DNA of 64,000 bases from Brevibacterium atlanticum (lineage in GTDB: Bacteria > Actinomycetota > Actinomycetes > Actinomycetales > Brevibacteriaceae): positions 2,532,503 through 2,596,502 of the forward strand of contig NZ_CP050152.1 of the NCBI RefSeq assembly GCF_011617245.1. Reading direction: 5' to 3'. The first letter of the stretch is position 1, and each line of letters starts with the position of its first letter. The notes below the pieces were generated by a model. It saw nothing but the letters and a program-made list of their open reading frames with translations, did not search any database and was not told the origin of the DNA. Made by a program: the position numbers and the translations under genes. Shown here in pieces: positions 36,164 through 44,460 of this stretch.

Positions 36164-37395
36164 AGGGTACGTCCTTGGATGAAGCCGGCGGATTCGGTGG
36201 CGGCTGCGGGGTCCCCGCCGAACAGGGAGCCGATCCAGCCGAAGAATCCGTCGAGTTGGGCGCCGATGAGGCCGAGGAAGGTCTGTCCCGCCGAGGTGGC
36301 GAACAGGGCGACGCCGAGGGCGACGAGGCCGGCGACGATGAGCACGGCCAGTTGCAGGCTGGAGATGCGCTGCCGGTAGAGCAGGGAGACGCCCTTCGCG
36401 TCGATGAGCTTCGAGCCCACCCGCAGGCGGGTGATGAAGGTCGAGGCCATGCCTTTGCGTCCCTTGTCGAGGAACTCCATGACGGTGTCGTGGGTGCCCA
36501 CGGCGACGATGAGTTCGGCGCCCTTGTCATCGGCCAGCAGCATCGCGATGTCCTCGCTCGTTCCCGAGGCGGCGAAGGCCACGCAATCGACGCCGAGGGC
36601 GTGCACTCTCTCGGTGCCCGGCGCGGTGCCGTCACGGTAGGCGTGGACGACGATCTCGGCTCCGGAAGTCAGCGCGGTGTCGGACACGGAGTCCATGTCC
36701 CCGACGATCATGTCGGGCCGGTAGCCGGCTTCGATGATGGCGTCGGCTCCGCCGTCGACGCCGATGAGCAGCGGCCGGTATTCGCGGATGTAGGAGGCCA
36801 GCATCGCCAGGTCCTCCTTGTAGTGGTAGCCGCGGACGACGATGAGGACGTGTCGGTCGGTGAAGGTGGTCTTCACTTCGGGGACGACGAGTTCGGCCGA
36901 GAGGAGGTCGGAGTCCTTGCGGATGTATTCGATCGTGTTGTCGATGAAGTCCACGAGCACGGAGTTCATGCCGGCTTCCGCCGCGTGCATGTCCTCGGCG
37001 ATGGTCTCGGGGCTCTGCAGGACTCCAGAGGCGACCTCGTCCTCGCCGAGGTGGACGGTGTTGCCGTCGATGCTGAGCTCTTCGCCTTCGCCGACGGCGT
37101 CGAAGATCTCGGCTCCGGCGGCGTCGATGAGGGGGATGCCGGCGTCGACGATGATGCCCGGGCCGAGGTTCGGGTAGCGCCCGGAGATCGATTTGTCGGC
37201 GTTGATCACCGCGATGGGGCGGCAGGCGACGAGGGCTTCGGCGGAGATGCGGTCGATGTCGGCGTGTTTGATGACGGCGATATCGCCGGGCTGGAGACGC
37301 TTGGTGAGGTCTTTCGTGCGTCGGTCGAGCCGGGCCGGAGCCGGACCGAACCGGTCGGGTGCGGTGGTGTTCTCGCGGTGTCTACGCACTTTCAT
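36160..37395 (-). CDS. steA: SteA-like protein, thiamin-pyrophosphokinase-fold domain with C-terminal membrane anchor
   Basis: A 411-residue protein. The central domain (about 180-330) carries LIGVDGGADAIIEAGYRPDM and VGDMDSVSD, as in thiamin pyrophosphokinase catalytic domains, and the C terminus has one hydrophobic anchor (LAVLIVAGLVALGVALFA). It corresponds to Rv1697 and C. glutamicum SteA, which acts with SteB in cytokinesis and cell separation. Kinase activity is not established. It is encoded between recN and steB, the conserved arrangement. Confidence 0.88.
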   Translation of the reverse strand: MKVRRHRENTTAPDRFGPAPARLDRRTKDLTKRLQPGDIAVIKHADIDRISAEALVACRPIAVINADKSISGRYPNLGPGIIVDAGIPLIDAAGAEIFDAVGEGEELSIDGNTVHLGEDEVASGVLQSPETIAEDMHAAEAGMNSVLVDFIDNTIEYIRKDSDLLSAELVVPEVKTTFTDRHVLIVVRGYHYKEDLAMLASYIREYRPLLIGVDGGADAIIEAGYRPDMIVGDMDSVSDTALTSGAEIVVHAYRDGTAPGTERVHALGVDCVAFAASGTSEDIAMLLADDKGAELIVAVGTHDTVMEFLDKGRKGMASTFITRLRVGSKLIDAKGVSLLYRQRISSLQLAVLIVAGLVALGVALFATSAGQTFLGLIGAQLDGFFGWIGSLFGGDPAAATESAGFIQGRTL

Positions 37396-37410
37396 GGTCC
37401 GCCAATTCTC

Positions 37411-39114
37411 TCATGCGCCCGTCGTCGCCTCCTCCTTGACCTGCCGTGCGGAGTCGAGGAGTTCCGCGGCGTGGGCCCGCGCCGAGGCGGAGTCGTCCAT
37501 ACCTGCCAGCATCCGGGAGAGCTCGGTGACGCGTTCGTCGTCGCTGAGCTCCTGGACGCCCGAGCGCACGGTCTCGGCGTCATCGTCCTTGACGATGGTC
37601 ACGTGTGTGTCGGCCCAGGCGGCGACCTGCGGCAGGTGGGTGACGACGATGACCTGGGCGTTGCGAGCGAGTTTCGCGAGTCTGCGGCCGATCTCGACGG
37701 CGGCTTTGCCGCCGACGCCGGCGTCGACCTCGTCGAAGACGTAGGTGGGGATGGATTCGCTGGCCGCGCGGACGACCTCGATGGCGAGCATGACGCGGGA
37801 GAGCTCACCGCCGCTGGCGATCCTGCCGATGTCGTCCGGGGTCGAGGATTCGTGGGCGGCGAAGGTCAGCCGCACCTCGTCGGCGCCGTGGCTGGTGGGT
37901 TCGCGTGCGGTGATCTCGAAGGCGACGGTGGCCTTCGGCATCGACAGGGCGGCCAGCTCTTCGCTGACATCGGCGGAGAACTTCTCCGCTGTGGCGGTGC
38001 GGATCGTCGTCAGCGCCGAGGCGGCTTCTTCCATGGCGGCGCGTGCTTCCTCGAGTTCGGCGTCGAGTCCGTCGAGGTCGCGGTCCTCAGCCTCGAGTTC
38101 GGCGAGTTCGGCTGCGGACCGGGACTCGAAGTCGAGGACTTCGCTCACGTCCTGCCCATAGGGCGCCAGGGTGCCGAGTTCGGCACGCCGGGCTTCGGTC
38201 TCCTCGAGGGAGGTCTCGCCGAGTTCGTCGAAGCCGGAGAGGTAAGAGGAGAGTTCGGCCGCGGAGTCCGAGAGCCGCAGCACCGCGTCGCCCAGGGCTT
38301 CGCGGATGGTGACGAGTTCCTTGTCGGAGCCTTCGACGTCGGCGACGGCGGAGATCGCCTGGTGGACGAGGTCGACGGCGGCTCCCGCATCGTCGGCCTC
38401 TCCGCCGAGCAGCAGGTCGTGGGCGGTACCGACGGCGCGGGTGATCTCGGCAGCGGCGCCGAGCTTCGCCGACTGGGCGGCCAGGGTCTCGTCCTCACCG
38501 GGCTCGGGGCGGACGGCGTCGATGGCCTCGAGGCAGCCGCGCAGCCAGAGGATGCGCTCCCGGCGGGCTGCGGTGGAGTCCTTGATCCGCAGGACGCGGG
38601 ATTCGGTCTCCTTCCACGAGTCGTAGGCGGCACGGTAACGGTCGGCCACCTCGGCGAGTTCCTGCCCTCCGGCGGCGTCGAGGAGCTGGCGCTGTTGGGC
38701 AGCGCCCTTGAGGCGCAGCTGTTCGGACTGGCCGTGGAGGGTGATGAGGTCGGAGGAGATGTCGGTGAGCACGGAGATCGGCACGGTGCGGCCGCCCGCG
38801 GTGGCGCGGGCACGGCCTTTGAGGGCGACGGTGCGGGAGATGATCGCTTCCTCGTCGGCCGATCCGCCGGCCTCTTCGATGCGGTCGCGCACGGTGTCGG
38901 CCACGGAGGTGAAGATGCCTTCGACCTCAGCTTTCTCTGCTCCTTTGCGGACGACTCCGGAGCCGACTTTGCGGCCCATGAGGAGGGACAGGGCAGAGAC
39001 GAACATGGTCTTTCCGGCGCCGGTCTCACCGGTGACGACGGTGAAGCCGGTGTCGAGTTCGACCTCGGCTTCGGCGATGACGCCGAGGTGGGAGATCCGC
39101 AGTTCGGAGATCAT
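37411..39114 (-). CDS. recN: DNA repair protein RecN
   Basis: A 567-residue SMC-like ATPase: Walker A GETGAGKTM near the N terminus, central coiled-coil arms (about 160-370), then the signature ASGGELSRVMLAIEVV, Walker B YVFDEVDAGVGG and VVTHLPQVAA. It acts early in double-strand-break repair. The ATG directly follows the nadK stop codon. It precedes steA, as in mycobacteria. Confidence 0.96.
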   Translation of the reverse strand: MISELRISHLGVIAEAEVELDTGFTVVTGETGAGKTMFVSALSLLMGRKVGSGVVRKGAEKAEVEGIFTSVADTVRDRIEEAGGSADEEAIISRTVALKGRARATAGGRTVPISVLTDISSDLITLHGQSEQLRLKGAAQQRQLLDAAGGQELAEVADRYRAAYDSWKETESRVLRIKDSTAARRERILWLRGCLEAIDAVRPEPGEDETLAAQSAKLGAAAEITRAVGTAHDLLLGGEADDAGAAVDLVHQAISAVADVEGSDKELVTIREALGDAVLRLSDSAAELSSYLSGFDELGETSLEETEARRAELGTLAPYGQDVSEVLDFESRSAAELAELEAEDRDLDGLDAELEEARAAMEEAASALTTIRTATAEKFSADVSEELAALSMPKATVAFEITAREPTSHGADEVRLTFAAHESSTPDDIGRIASGGELSRVMLAIEVVRAASESIPTYVFDEVDAGVGGKAAVEIGRRLAKLARNAQVIVVTHLPQVAAWADTHVTIVKDDDAETVRSGVQELSDDERVTELSRMLAGMDDSASARAHAAELLDSARQVKEEATTGA

Positions 39115-40056
39115 TCAGGCTTCCTTGATCGGTCCCCGCCAACCGGAGACGGGCAGGCGGAATTTCGCGACGAGTCGGTCGGTGAACGGTCCTGTGTGCA
39201 GGCGGGCGAGACGGATCGGCGAGGCCGATCGGGTGGCTTCGACGCGGGCGCCTGCGGGCAGTTCGAGCGCGCGGCGGCCGTCGCACCACAGGACCGCGGA
39301 GTGTTCGGGGTTGTTCGTTGAGATCTCGACGCCGAGGCGGGAGTTCGGGCTGACGACCAGGGGTTCGGCGAAGAGGGCATGGGCGGAGATGGGCACGAGG
39401 AGGAGGGCTTCGACCTCGGGCCAGACGATGGGCCCGCCGGCGGAGAAGGAGTAGGCGGTGGAGCCGGTGGGGGTAGCGAGGATGACGCCGTCGCACCCGA
39501 AGGAGGACACGGGGCGGGCGTCGACGCCGAGGACGACGTCGATCATTCGGGACTTCGAGGTCTTCTCGATCGTCGCTTCGTTGAGCGCCCAGGCGTTGAA
39601 GATGTTCTCGCCGTCGTGCCATACGGACACGTCGAGGGCGAGACGCTCCTCGACGAGGTAGTCGCGCTGGGAGACACGGTGGACCGCCTCGGCGAGGTCT
39701 TCTCTCTCGCTTTCGGCGAGGAATCCGACGTGGCCTAGGTTGACACCCATGAGGGGGACGCCGGAACCGTGGAAGCGTTCGGCTGCGCGCAGGATGGTGC
39801 CGTCGCCGCCGAGGACGATGACGAGTTCGCAGCAGTCTCTCCACTCCCCCAGTTCGGAGTCGTCGATGATGGTGCAGTGGGCGAGGATGCCGTCGCCTCC
39901 GGTGGATTCGATCTGGCGGGTGCGGATGCCGACGATCTCATCGGAGAGGACGACAGGGGTGACGCCGTCGTCGAGGAGAGCCTTGAATACGCTGACGGCG
40001 GCCACGGCCGACTCTTCGCGCTGGGGGTGCAGGAGCACCATGATGTGTCTGGTCAC
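39115..40056 (-). CDS. nadK: NAD kinase
   Basis: A 313-residue ATP/polyphosphate-dependent NAD kinase with the nucleotide-binding LGGDGTILRAAE, ALNEATIEK and the glycine-rich CDGVILATPTGSTAYSFSAGG. It makes NADP+. It is coupled to tlyA by a four-base overlap, in the conserved tlyA-nadK-recN order. Confidence 0.96.
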   Translation of the reverse strand: MTRHIMVLLHPQREESAVAAVSVFKALLDDGVTPVVLSDEIVGIRTRQIESTGGDGILAHCTIIDDSELGEWRDCCELVIVLGGDGTILRAAERFHGSGVPLMGVNLGHVGFLAESEREDLAEAVHRVSQRDYLVEERLALDVSVWHDGENIFNAWALNEATIEKTSKSRMIDVVLGVDARPVSSFGCDGVILATPTGSTAYSFSAGGPIVWPEVEALLLVPISAHALFAEPLVVSPNSRLGVEISTNNPEHSAVLWCDGRRALELPAGARVEATRSASPIRLARLHTGPFTDRLVAKFRLPVSGWRGPIKEA

Positions 40057-40937
40057 GACTCTCCTCTCATGATCGTCTCCAGGTGGGCGGGGATGGATGC
40101 TTCATCGAGCTTATCGGACGGGGCCGGGGTTCGGCCTGGGCGAACACGCAGGAAGTACTCTCTGTTTCCGCTCGGTCCCGGCAGCGGCGAGGGTGCGATG
40201 TCGATGACGCGCGCATCGTGTTCGCTCACAGCGTCGAGGACGGAGTCGAGCGCGCGGCGACGATTGGTCGGGCTGGTGACGACGCCGTGTTTGTCGAGGG
40301 AGGCGCGAGCGAGTTCGAATTGGGGTTTGACCATGAGCAGGAGCTGGCCGTCTGCGGCGGTGGCCGCGAGCAGCGGGCCGATGAGCAGACGCAGGGAGAT
40401 GAAGGAGACGTCGGCGACGACGAGGTCGACGATGGGCACGTCAGAGGCGGCGAGTTCGCGGAGGTTGAGTCCTTCCCGGACGTGCACGCGCGGGTCGTCG
40501 CGGAGGAGAGGGGCGAGTTGGTCGTGTCCGACGTCCACGGCCCAGACTTCGCTGACGCCGTGATGGAGGAGGACCTGGGTGAACCCGCCGGTGGAGGCTC
40601 CCGCATCGAGCGCGGTGAGGCCGGCGAGTGGGCCTGCGGCGGTAGAGCTGCTCGGATCGGCAGAATGGCTGGGATCGGCAGGGACGCCCGGGGCGGGCGT
40701 GTCCTCAGGTCCGACGAACCCGAAGGAGTCGAGGGCTCCGAGGAGTTTGTGGGCGCTGCGGGCGACCCAGGGATCGGGTTCGGTGACGGTGATTTCGTCG
40801 GATTCGGCCACATCGTGGGAGGACTTCGTCACAGTGCGGCCGTTGACGTCGACGCGTCCGGCGGCGATTTCGCGGGCGGCGCGGGAGCGGGAGGACAGGA
40901 TCCCCCGTTCGACGAGTGCCCGGTCGAGTCTGCTCAC
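40053..40937 (-). CDS. tlyA: TlyA-family rRNA (cytidine-2'-O)-methyltransferase
   Basis: A 294-residue protein with an N-terminal S4 RNA-binding domain (RLDRALVERGILSSRSRAA) and a Rossmann methyltransferase domain with the SAM motif ALDAGASTGGFTQVLL and VADVSFISLR. TlyA methylates 16S and 23S rRNA, and loss of it gives capreomycin resistance in mycobacteria. An insertion of about 25 Pro/Ser/Ala residues separates the two domains (EDTPAPGVPADPSHSADPSS), which is absent from the compact mycobacterial enzyme. Confidence 0.94.
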   Translation of the reverse strand: MSRLDRALVERGILSSRSRAAREIAAGRVDVNGRTVTKSSHDVAESDEITVTEPDPWVARSAHKLLGALDSFGFVGPEDTPAPGVPADPSHSADPSSSTAAGPLAGLTALDAGASTGGFTQVLLHHGVSEVWAVDVGHDQLAPLLRDDPRVHVREGLNLRELAASDVPIVDLVVADVSFISLRLLIGPLLAATAADGQLLLMVKPQFELARASLDKHGVVTSPTNRRRALDSVLDAVSEHDARVIDIAPSPLPGPSGNREYFLRVRPGRTPAPSDKLDEASIPAHLETIMRGES

Positions 40938-41140
40938 AAGGAGCCGACCTGCCCGTCGAGGTCATCGAGCAGAGCGCCGAGGTGCTCGTGACGCTCAGAC
41001 GCGGGCAGGGTCTTCGCGTCCTCGAGTCGGGACCGCCAGGCTTCGACGGGCACGTCCCCACTCACCGAGGCGGGGGTCGGCGTTGGTGTAGGCGACGAGG
41101 TAGGGGTTGGGGCGGAAGTCTGAGCGGAATCGTCGGTCAT
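40934..41140 (-). CDS. Small conserved-position hypothetical protein (68 aa)
   Basis: A short frame from ATG 41140 that overlaps the HAD stop (ATGA) and the tlyA start by four bases each. The N-terminal third is Thr/Pro/Ser-rich; the rest (PVEAWRSRLEDAKTLPASER, then LGALLDDLDGQ) looks like one or two amphipathic helices. A small ORF of similar size, Rv1693, sits at the same position in M. tuberculosis. The tight coupling on both sides is the main evidence that it is translated. Function unknown. Confidence 0.72.
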   Translation of the reverse strand: MTDDSAQTSAPTPTSSPTPTPTPASVSGDVPVEAWRSRLEDAKTLPASERHEHLGALLDDLDGQVGSL

Positions 41141-42192
41141 GTGTCCTCCTCGTGTGCGTCGCTGGCAGTGCCGGTTGAGGTGGTGCCAGGTTCGGCGACG
41201 GCCGGCCCGGCGATGATGCGCGGCAGGCGTCGTTCGGCAAGCACTGCCTCGGCGTCGGTGGTCCCGGCGTCGATGGCGTCCCAGGCGCGGCGCAGTTCGG
41301 CTTCGATGCGTGGGCAGTCCCCGCGGTCGCCGCCGGTGATGAGTGCTTCGAGACCGCGCAGATCGGGCAGGATGAATGTCGGACGACGGTCGGGGTCGGC
41401 GCGCAGGGCAGCGTGGATGTCGTGGATGCCGGTGAGCACGAGCGCGGTGTCGATGCCGGCGGCGTTGCCGCCTTCGATGTCCGTGTTGAGGCGGTCGCCG
41501 ACCATGAGCGGGCGGCGGGCGCCGAGGCGGTCGGCCGCGAATTCCATCATGTGCGGGGCGGGTTTGCCGACGATGACCGGTTCGGAGTCGGTGAGCCTGG
41601 CCATGAGTTCGACGAATGCGCCGTTGCCGGGAACCTTGCCGGTTTCGGTCAGCAGCGAGTAATCGGGGTTGCTCGCCCACCATTCGACGCCGGAGCGGAT
41701 GATCTCGCAGGCAAGCACGATCTTTCGGTAGTCGATCTCGGGGTCGAGCCCCTGGGCGACGGCGACGGGGTCGGCGTCGGCCGAGTCCGTGATCTCGAGG
41801 CCGGCGGCTTCGAGTGCGGTGCGCAGTCCGGTGGTGCCGACCAGGTGGACGTGGGCACCGTGGCCGAAGCGCTCGGCGAGGCGTTCGGCGAGCACCTGCG
41901 CCGAGGTGGTCACCTCGTCCGCGGTCGCCTCGATTCCCATTCCGCTGATCTTCGCGGCGGTCGCTTCAGCGGTGCGCGTAGCGTTGTTCGTCACATAGTT
42001 GACGGGGATCCCGCGGTCATGGAGCCAGTTGATGCCCTCTGCTGCACCGTCGACTGCAGAGGCGCCGTGATAGACGACCCCGTCGAGGTCGAACAGGACA
42101 CAGTCGATGGGCACCCCAGAAGACTCGGGTGCGCCCGAGGGCTCTGGCGCGGAACCATCGGAGGTCTGTGCCTGTTCGGCCGTGAGTGTCAC
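41137..42192 (-). CDS. HAD-superfamily phosphatase (NagD-like, class IIA)
   Basis: A 351-residue HAD hydrolase: motif I VLFDLDGVVYHG with both aspartates, the Thr/Asn motif VTNNATRT, a class-IIA cap, the catalytic lysine near VGKPAPHMMEF and motif IV GDRLNTDIEGG. The family dephosphorylates small sugar phosphates or nucleotides. A disordered N terminus (about 25 residues) and an extra C-terminal domain (from about residue 275) are present. The order TPR protein - HAD - small ORF - tlyA matches Rv1691-Rv1694. Confidence 0.88.
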   Translation of the reverse strand: MTLTAEQAQTSDGSAPEPSGAPESSGVPIDCVLFDLDGVVYHGASAVDGAAEGINWLHDRGIPVNYVTNNATRTAEATAAKISGMGIEATADEVTTSAQVLAERLAERFGHGAHVHLVGTTGLRTALEAAGLEITDSADADPVAVAQGLDPEIDYRKIVLACEIIRSGVEWWASNPDYSLLTETGKVPGNGAFVELMARLTDSEPVIVGKPAPHMMEFAADRLGARRPLMVGDRLNTDIEGGNAAGIDTALVLTGIHDIHAALRADPDRRPTFILPDLRGLEALITGGDRGDCPRIEAELRRAWDAIDAGTTDAEAVLAERRLPRIIAGPAVAEPGTTSTGTASDAHEEDT

Positions 42193-43928
42193 TGCTCTTC
42201 GTCGGCCTCAGCGGACGAGGCGTCTTCAGCTTCAGCGGTTGAGGACTCCCCCGCCTCAGCGTCGGCGAGGATCTCGTCGAGTTCGGCTTCGATCTCGTCG
42301 TCGGTGACCTTGACCGACTTGAGTTCCTTGGCTGAGACATGGGTCTTCGATGAGAAGGCGCGGGCAGATTCCGTGGCGTCCGCAGGCGACTCGGCGGCTG
42401 CGGGCTCCTCAGGGGCAGCCTCGGCCTCGGTGTCGGCTTCTGCGTCGTTCGACTCGTCGGCCGCTTCCGCATCGACGGTCTCAGCATTTCCCTCGGCGTC
42501 AGCTGTCTCGGCAGTCTCCTCGGCAGATTCTGCCTCCGCGTCGTCGGGCTGGTCGTCCGAGGCTTCCGGCTCGTCCTCGATCTCTTCGACTGTTTCGATG
42601 AGGACTCCGGCGTTCGGGTCGGGCTCTTCGTCGCCGAAGAGGGTGCCGGTGGCCTTCGCCGTGCGGCGGGAGAGCTCTTCGTACTTGTCGGCGAGTTCGG
42701 GTTCGCCGTCGATGCGCAGCACCTCGGCGTAGGCGGCCATGAGTCGGACGAGTGCGCCGCTGGGCTTCTGTGTGAAGTCCTCGGCTTCGATGAGTTGGCG
42801 GGCGCCGGCGATGTCCTCGAGGTCGGACTTCGCTCCGGCCGCGACGATGACGAGCTCGGTGCGAGTGTCATTGTCGAGCTCGAGTTCTTCGGAAGACTTC
42901 AGCAGCTCGAGTGCCTTCTCCGGTTTGCCGCGGCCGCGTTCGGCGTCGGCGATGAGCGCGATGTTGTCGTTCGAGCCGGAGATCCGACGGTGGGTGCGCA
43001 GCTCACGCACGGCTTCGTCGTACTTCTCGACGTAGTAGGCGGCGATGCCCAGGGCTTCGCGGACGACGGCGACGCGACCGGCGCGGGCCATCGCTGCTTT
43101 GGCATGGTCGTGGGCGCGTTCCGGGTCGAGGTCGAGCAGGCTGCCGGCCGCGACGAGGTGCTTAGCGACCATCGACGCGTTCTCCTTGTCGAGGGAACGC
43201 AGCTGCCCGAAGATCTCTTTGTCGAGTTCCCGGCCGGTGATCTCTTCAGGGATCTCGGGTTCCTGGATGCGCGGACGACGAGCGCGCTGTTCGCGTGCGT
43301 AGTCGCCGGTGTCGGTCTTGCGCGATGCACGGCGGTCGTTGTCGTTGCGGCCGTATCCTCCGCGACCGCGTCCACCGCGGTCTCCTCGGCAATCTCCTCG
43401 GCGGTCGTCGCGATTGCCCTGGTAGCCGCCACGGCGATCGTCGTCGTTCCGGCGATTCTGTCCGTAGCCGCCACGACGATCATCATCACGGCGGTTCCCC
43501 TGGTATCCACCTCGGCGCTCGTCATCACGGCGGTTGCCCTGATAGCCGCCCCGGCGATCGTCACCGTTCCGGCGATTGCCCTGGTACCCACCACGGCGAT
43601 CATCATCCCGACGGTTCCCTTGGTACCCACCGCGACGATCATCATCACGCCGGTTACCCTGGTACCCACCACGACGGTCGTCATCATTGCGACGGTCCCG
43701 GTTGAAACCGCCCCGACGGTCATCGTCGTTGCGACGGTTGCCCTGGTAGCCACCTCGGCGGTCGGACTGACGTGGCCCGCGGCCGCCCCGGTCATCCGGT
43801 CGACGGTTGCGATTGCTGTCGCGATCTGAGCGGCGACCGCCGTCTGCGCGGCGGTTGTCCTGGCTGTCTCGCGAATCCCCTTGGGCCACGATTCTCCCTA
43901 TGAAGTCTTTTCGATGATTCCGGTCCAT
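42189..43928 (-). CDS. TPR-like protein with N-terminal RGG/RDDRR repeats and acidic C terminus
   Basis: A 579-residue protein in three parts. Residues about 45-195 consist of eight to ten near-identical 13-14-residue units of the form NRRDDDRRGGYQG, i.e. an Arg/Gly/Tyr/Asp disordered region like RNA-binding RGG domains. Residues about 225-430 are helical TPR-like repeats (EIFGQLRSLDKENASMVAKH and following). Residues about 440-579 are very acidic (Glu/Asp/Ala/Ser). The structured centre corresponds to the conserved protein encoded beside tyrS in actinobacteria (Rv1691-like). RNA binding or condensate formation is inferred from composition only. It overlaps the HAD gene by four bases and opens the 26-kb block. 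Confidence 0.8.
   Translation of the reverse strand: MDRNHRKDFIGRIVAQGDSRDSQDNRRADGGRRSDRDSNRNRRPDDRGGRGPRQSDRRGGYQGNRRNDDDRRGGFNRDRRNDDDRRGGYQGNRRDDDRRGGYQGNRRDDDRRGGYQGNRRNGDDRRGGYQGNRRDDERRGGYQGNRRDDDRRGGYGQNRRNDDDRRGGYQGNRDDRRGDCRGDRGGRGRGGYGRNDNDRRASRKTDTGDYAREQRARRPRIQEPEIPEEITGRELDKEIFGQLRSLDKENASMVAKHLVAAGSLLDLDPERAHDHAKAAMARAGRVAVVREALGIAAYYVEKYDEAVRELRTHRRISGSNDNIALIADAERGRGKPEKALELLKSSEELELDNDTRTELVIVAAGAKSDLEDIAGARQLIEAEDFTQKPSGALVRLMAAYAEVLRIDGEPELADKYEELSRRTAKATGTLFGDEEPDPNAGVLIETVEEIEDEPEASDDQPDDAEAESAEETAETADAEGNAETVDAEAADESNDAEADTEAEAAPEEPAAAESPADATESARAFSSKTHVSAKELKSVKVTDDEIEAELDEILADAEAGESSTAEAEDASSAEADEEQ
43391..43790. repeat. Protein-coding tandem repeats (39-42 bp) in the TPR gene
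   Basis: Reiterated DNA encoding the Arg-Gly-Tyr-rich units of the TPR-like protein. Units keep the reading frame. Synonymous differences between units show purifying selection on the peptide rather than very recent duplication. Confidence 0.75.
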
Positions 43929-44460
43929 TCTAGTGCAATCACAGCCTCATCGCCCTGTGGGCGGGGACACGTCGCAGGCTGCATTATCGACCGCCGGCAG
44001 ACGGATCGCCACCCAGGTCACCGCCGTAACGCTCTGTTAGAATCATGGCGAATCGAGTCGACAGGCCAATAGAATTCGTATTGCTTCGGCGGCAGCGGCA
44101 GACCGCGTCGCCTCGGGCACCAGGGGATGAATGAAATCTGACGTGGAAGTGATGCGTGCGGATGACGGATGTCTCCGCCCTTCCACGAGCAGAATCTCCG
44201 CAGCACCCGCCGCCCCAGCGCCGCGGACCCGGCCCACAGAGGCGCCTCTCGCATATCCCATGGATTCGATCAACCTCATCTGCAATTGTGACCAGTGTCA
44301 TCGAATTGCGCATTCGCCCCCACGACTCGCCTATCGTGGTCCCCGAATACGTCGGTTTCGGCGCTGTCGCACCAGGTCAGGGCCGCTGCCGCACCCGCAG
44401 ATCGCCCGAACGTTCACCGGCTGAGAGCCAACTGTCAGCCAGCGAGGAAAAGGAGACATC
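43929..44460 (+). promoter_or_regulatory. Upstream region of the betaine genes
   Basis: About 530 bases without a convincing gene, between the divergent TPR gene and the aldehyde dehydrogenase. It contains an inverted repeat CAATA ... TATTG around an EcoRI-like core (44067-44083) and another, GCAATT ... AATTGC, with a 16-base spacer (44282-44309). Either may bind a BetI-type or other regulator. AAGGAG precedes the GTG start at 44461. The promoter of the TPR operon must also lie here, near 43940-44040. Confidence 0.45.

Noticed and set aside
36175-39321. A 1048-codon open frame on the plus strand opposite steA, recN and nadK
   Set aside because: It is antisense to three clearly homologous genes, has Gly/Asp/Val-rich composition typical of reversed high-GC codons, and no ribosome-binding site or recognisable domain.
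43391-43790. Regular repeats that could suggest a CRISPR array
   Set aside because: Units are contiguous without unique spacers, keep the reading frame of a protein and encode RGG-like peptides.
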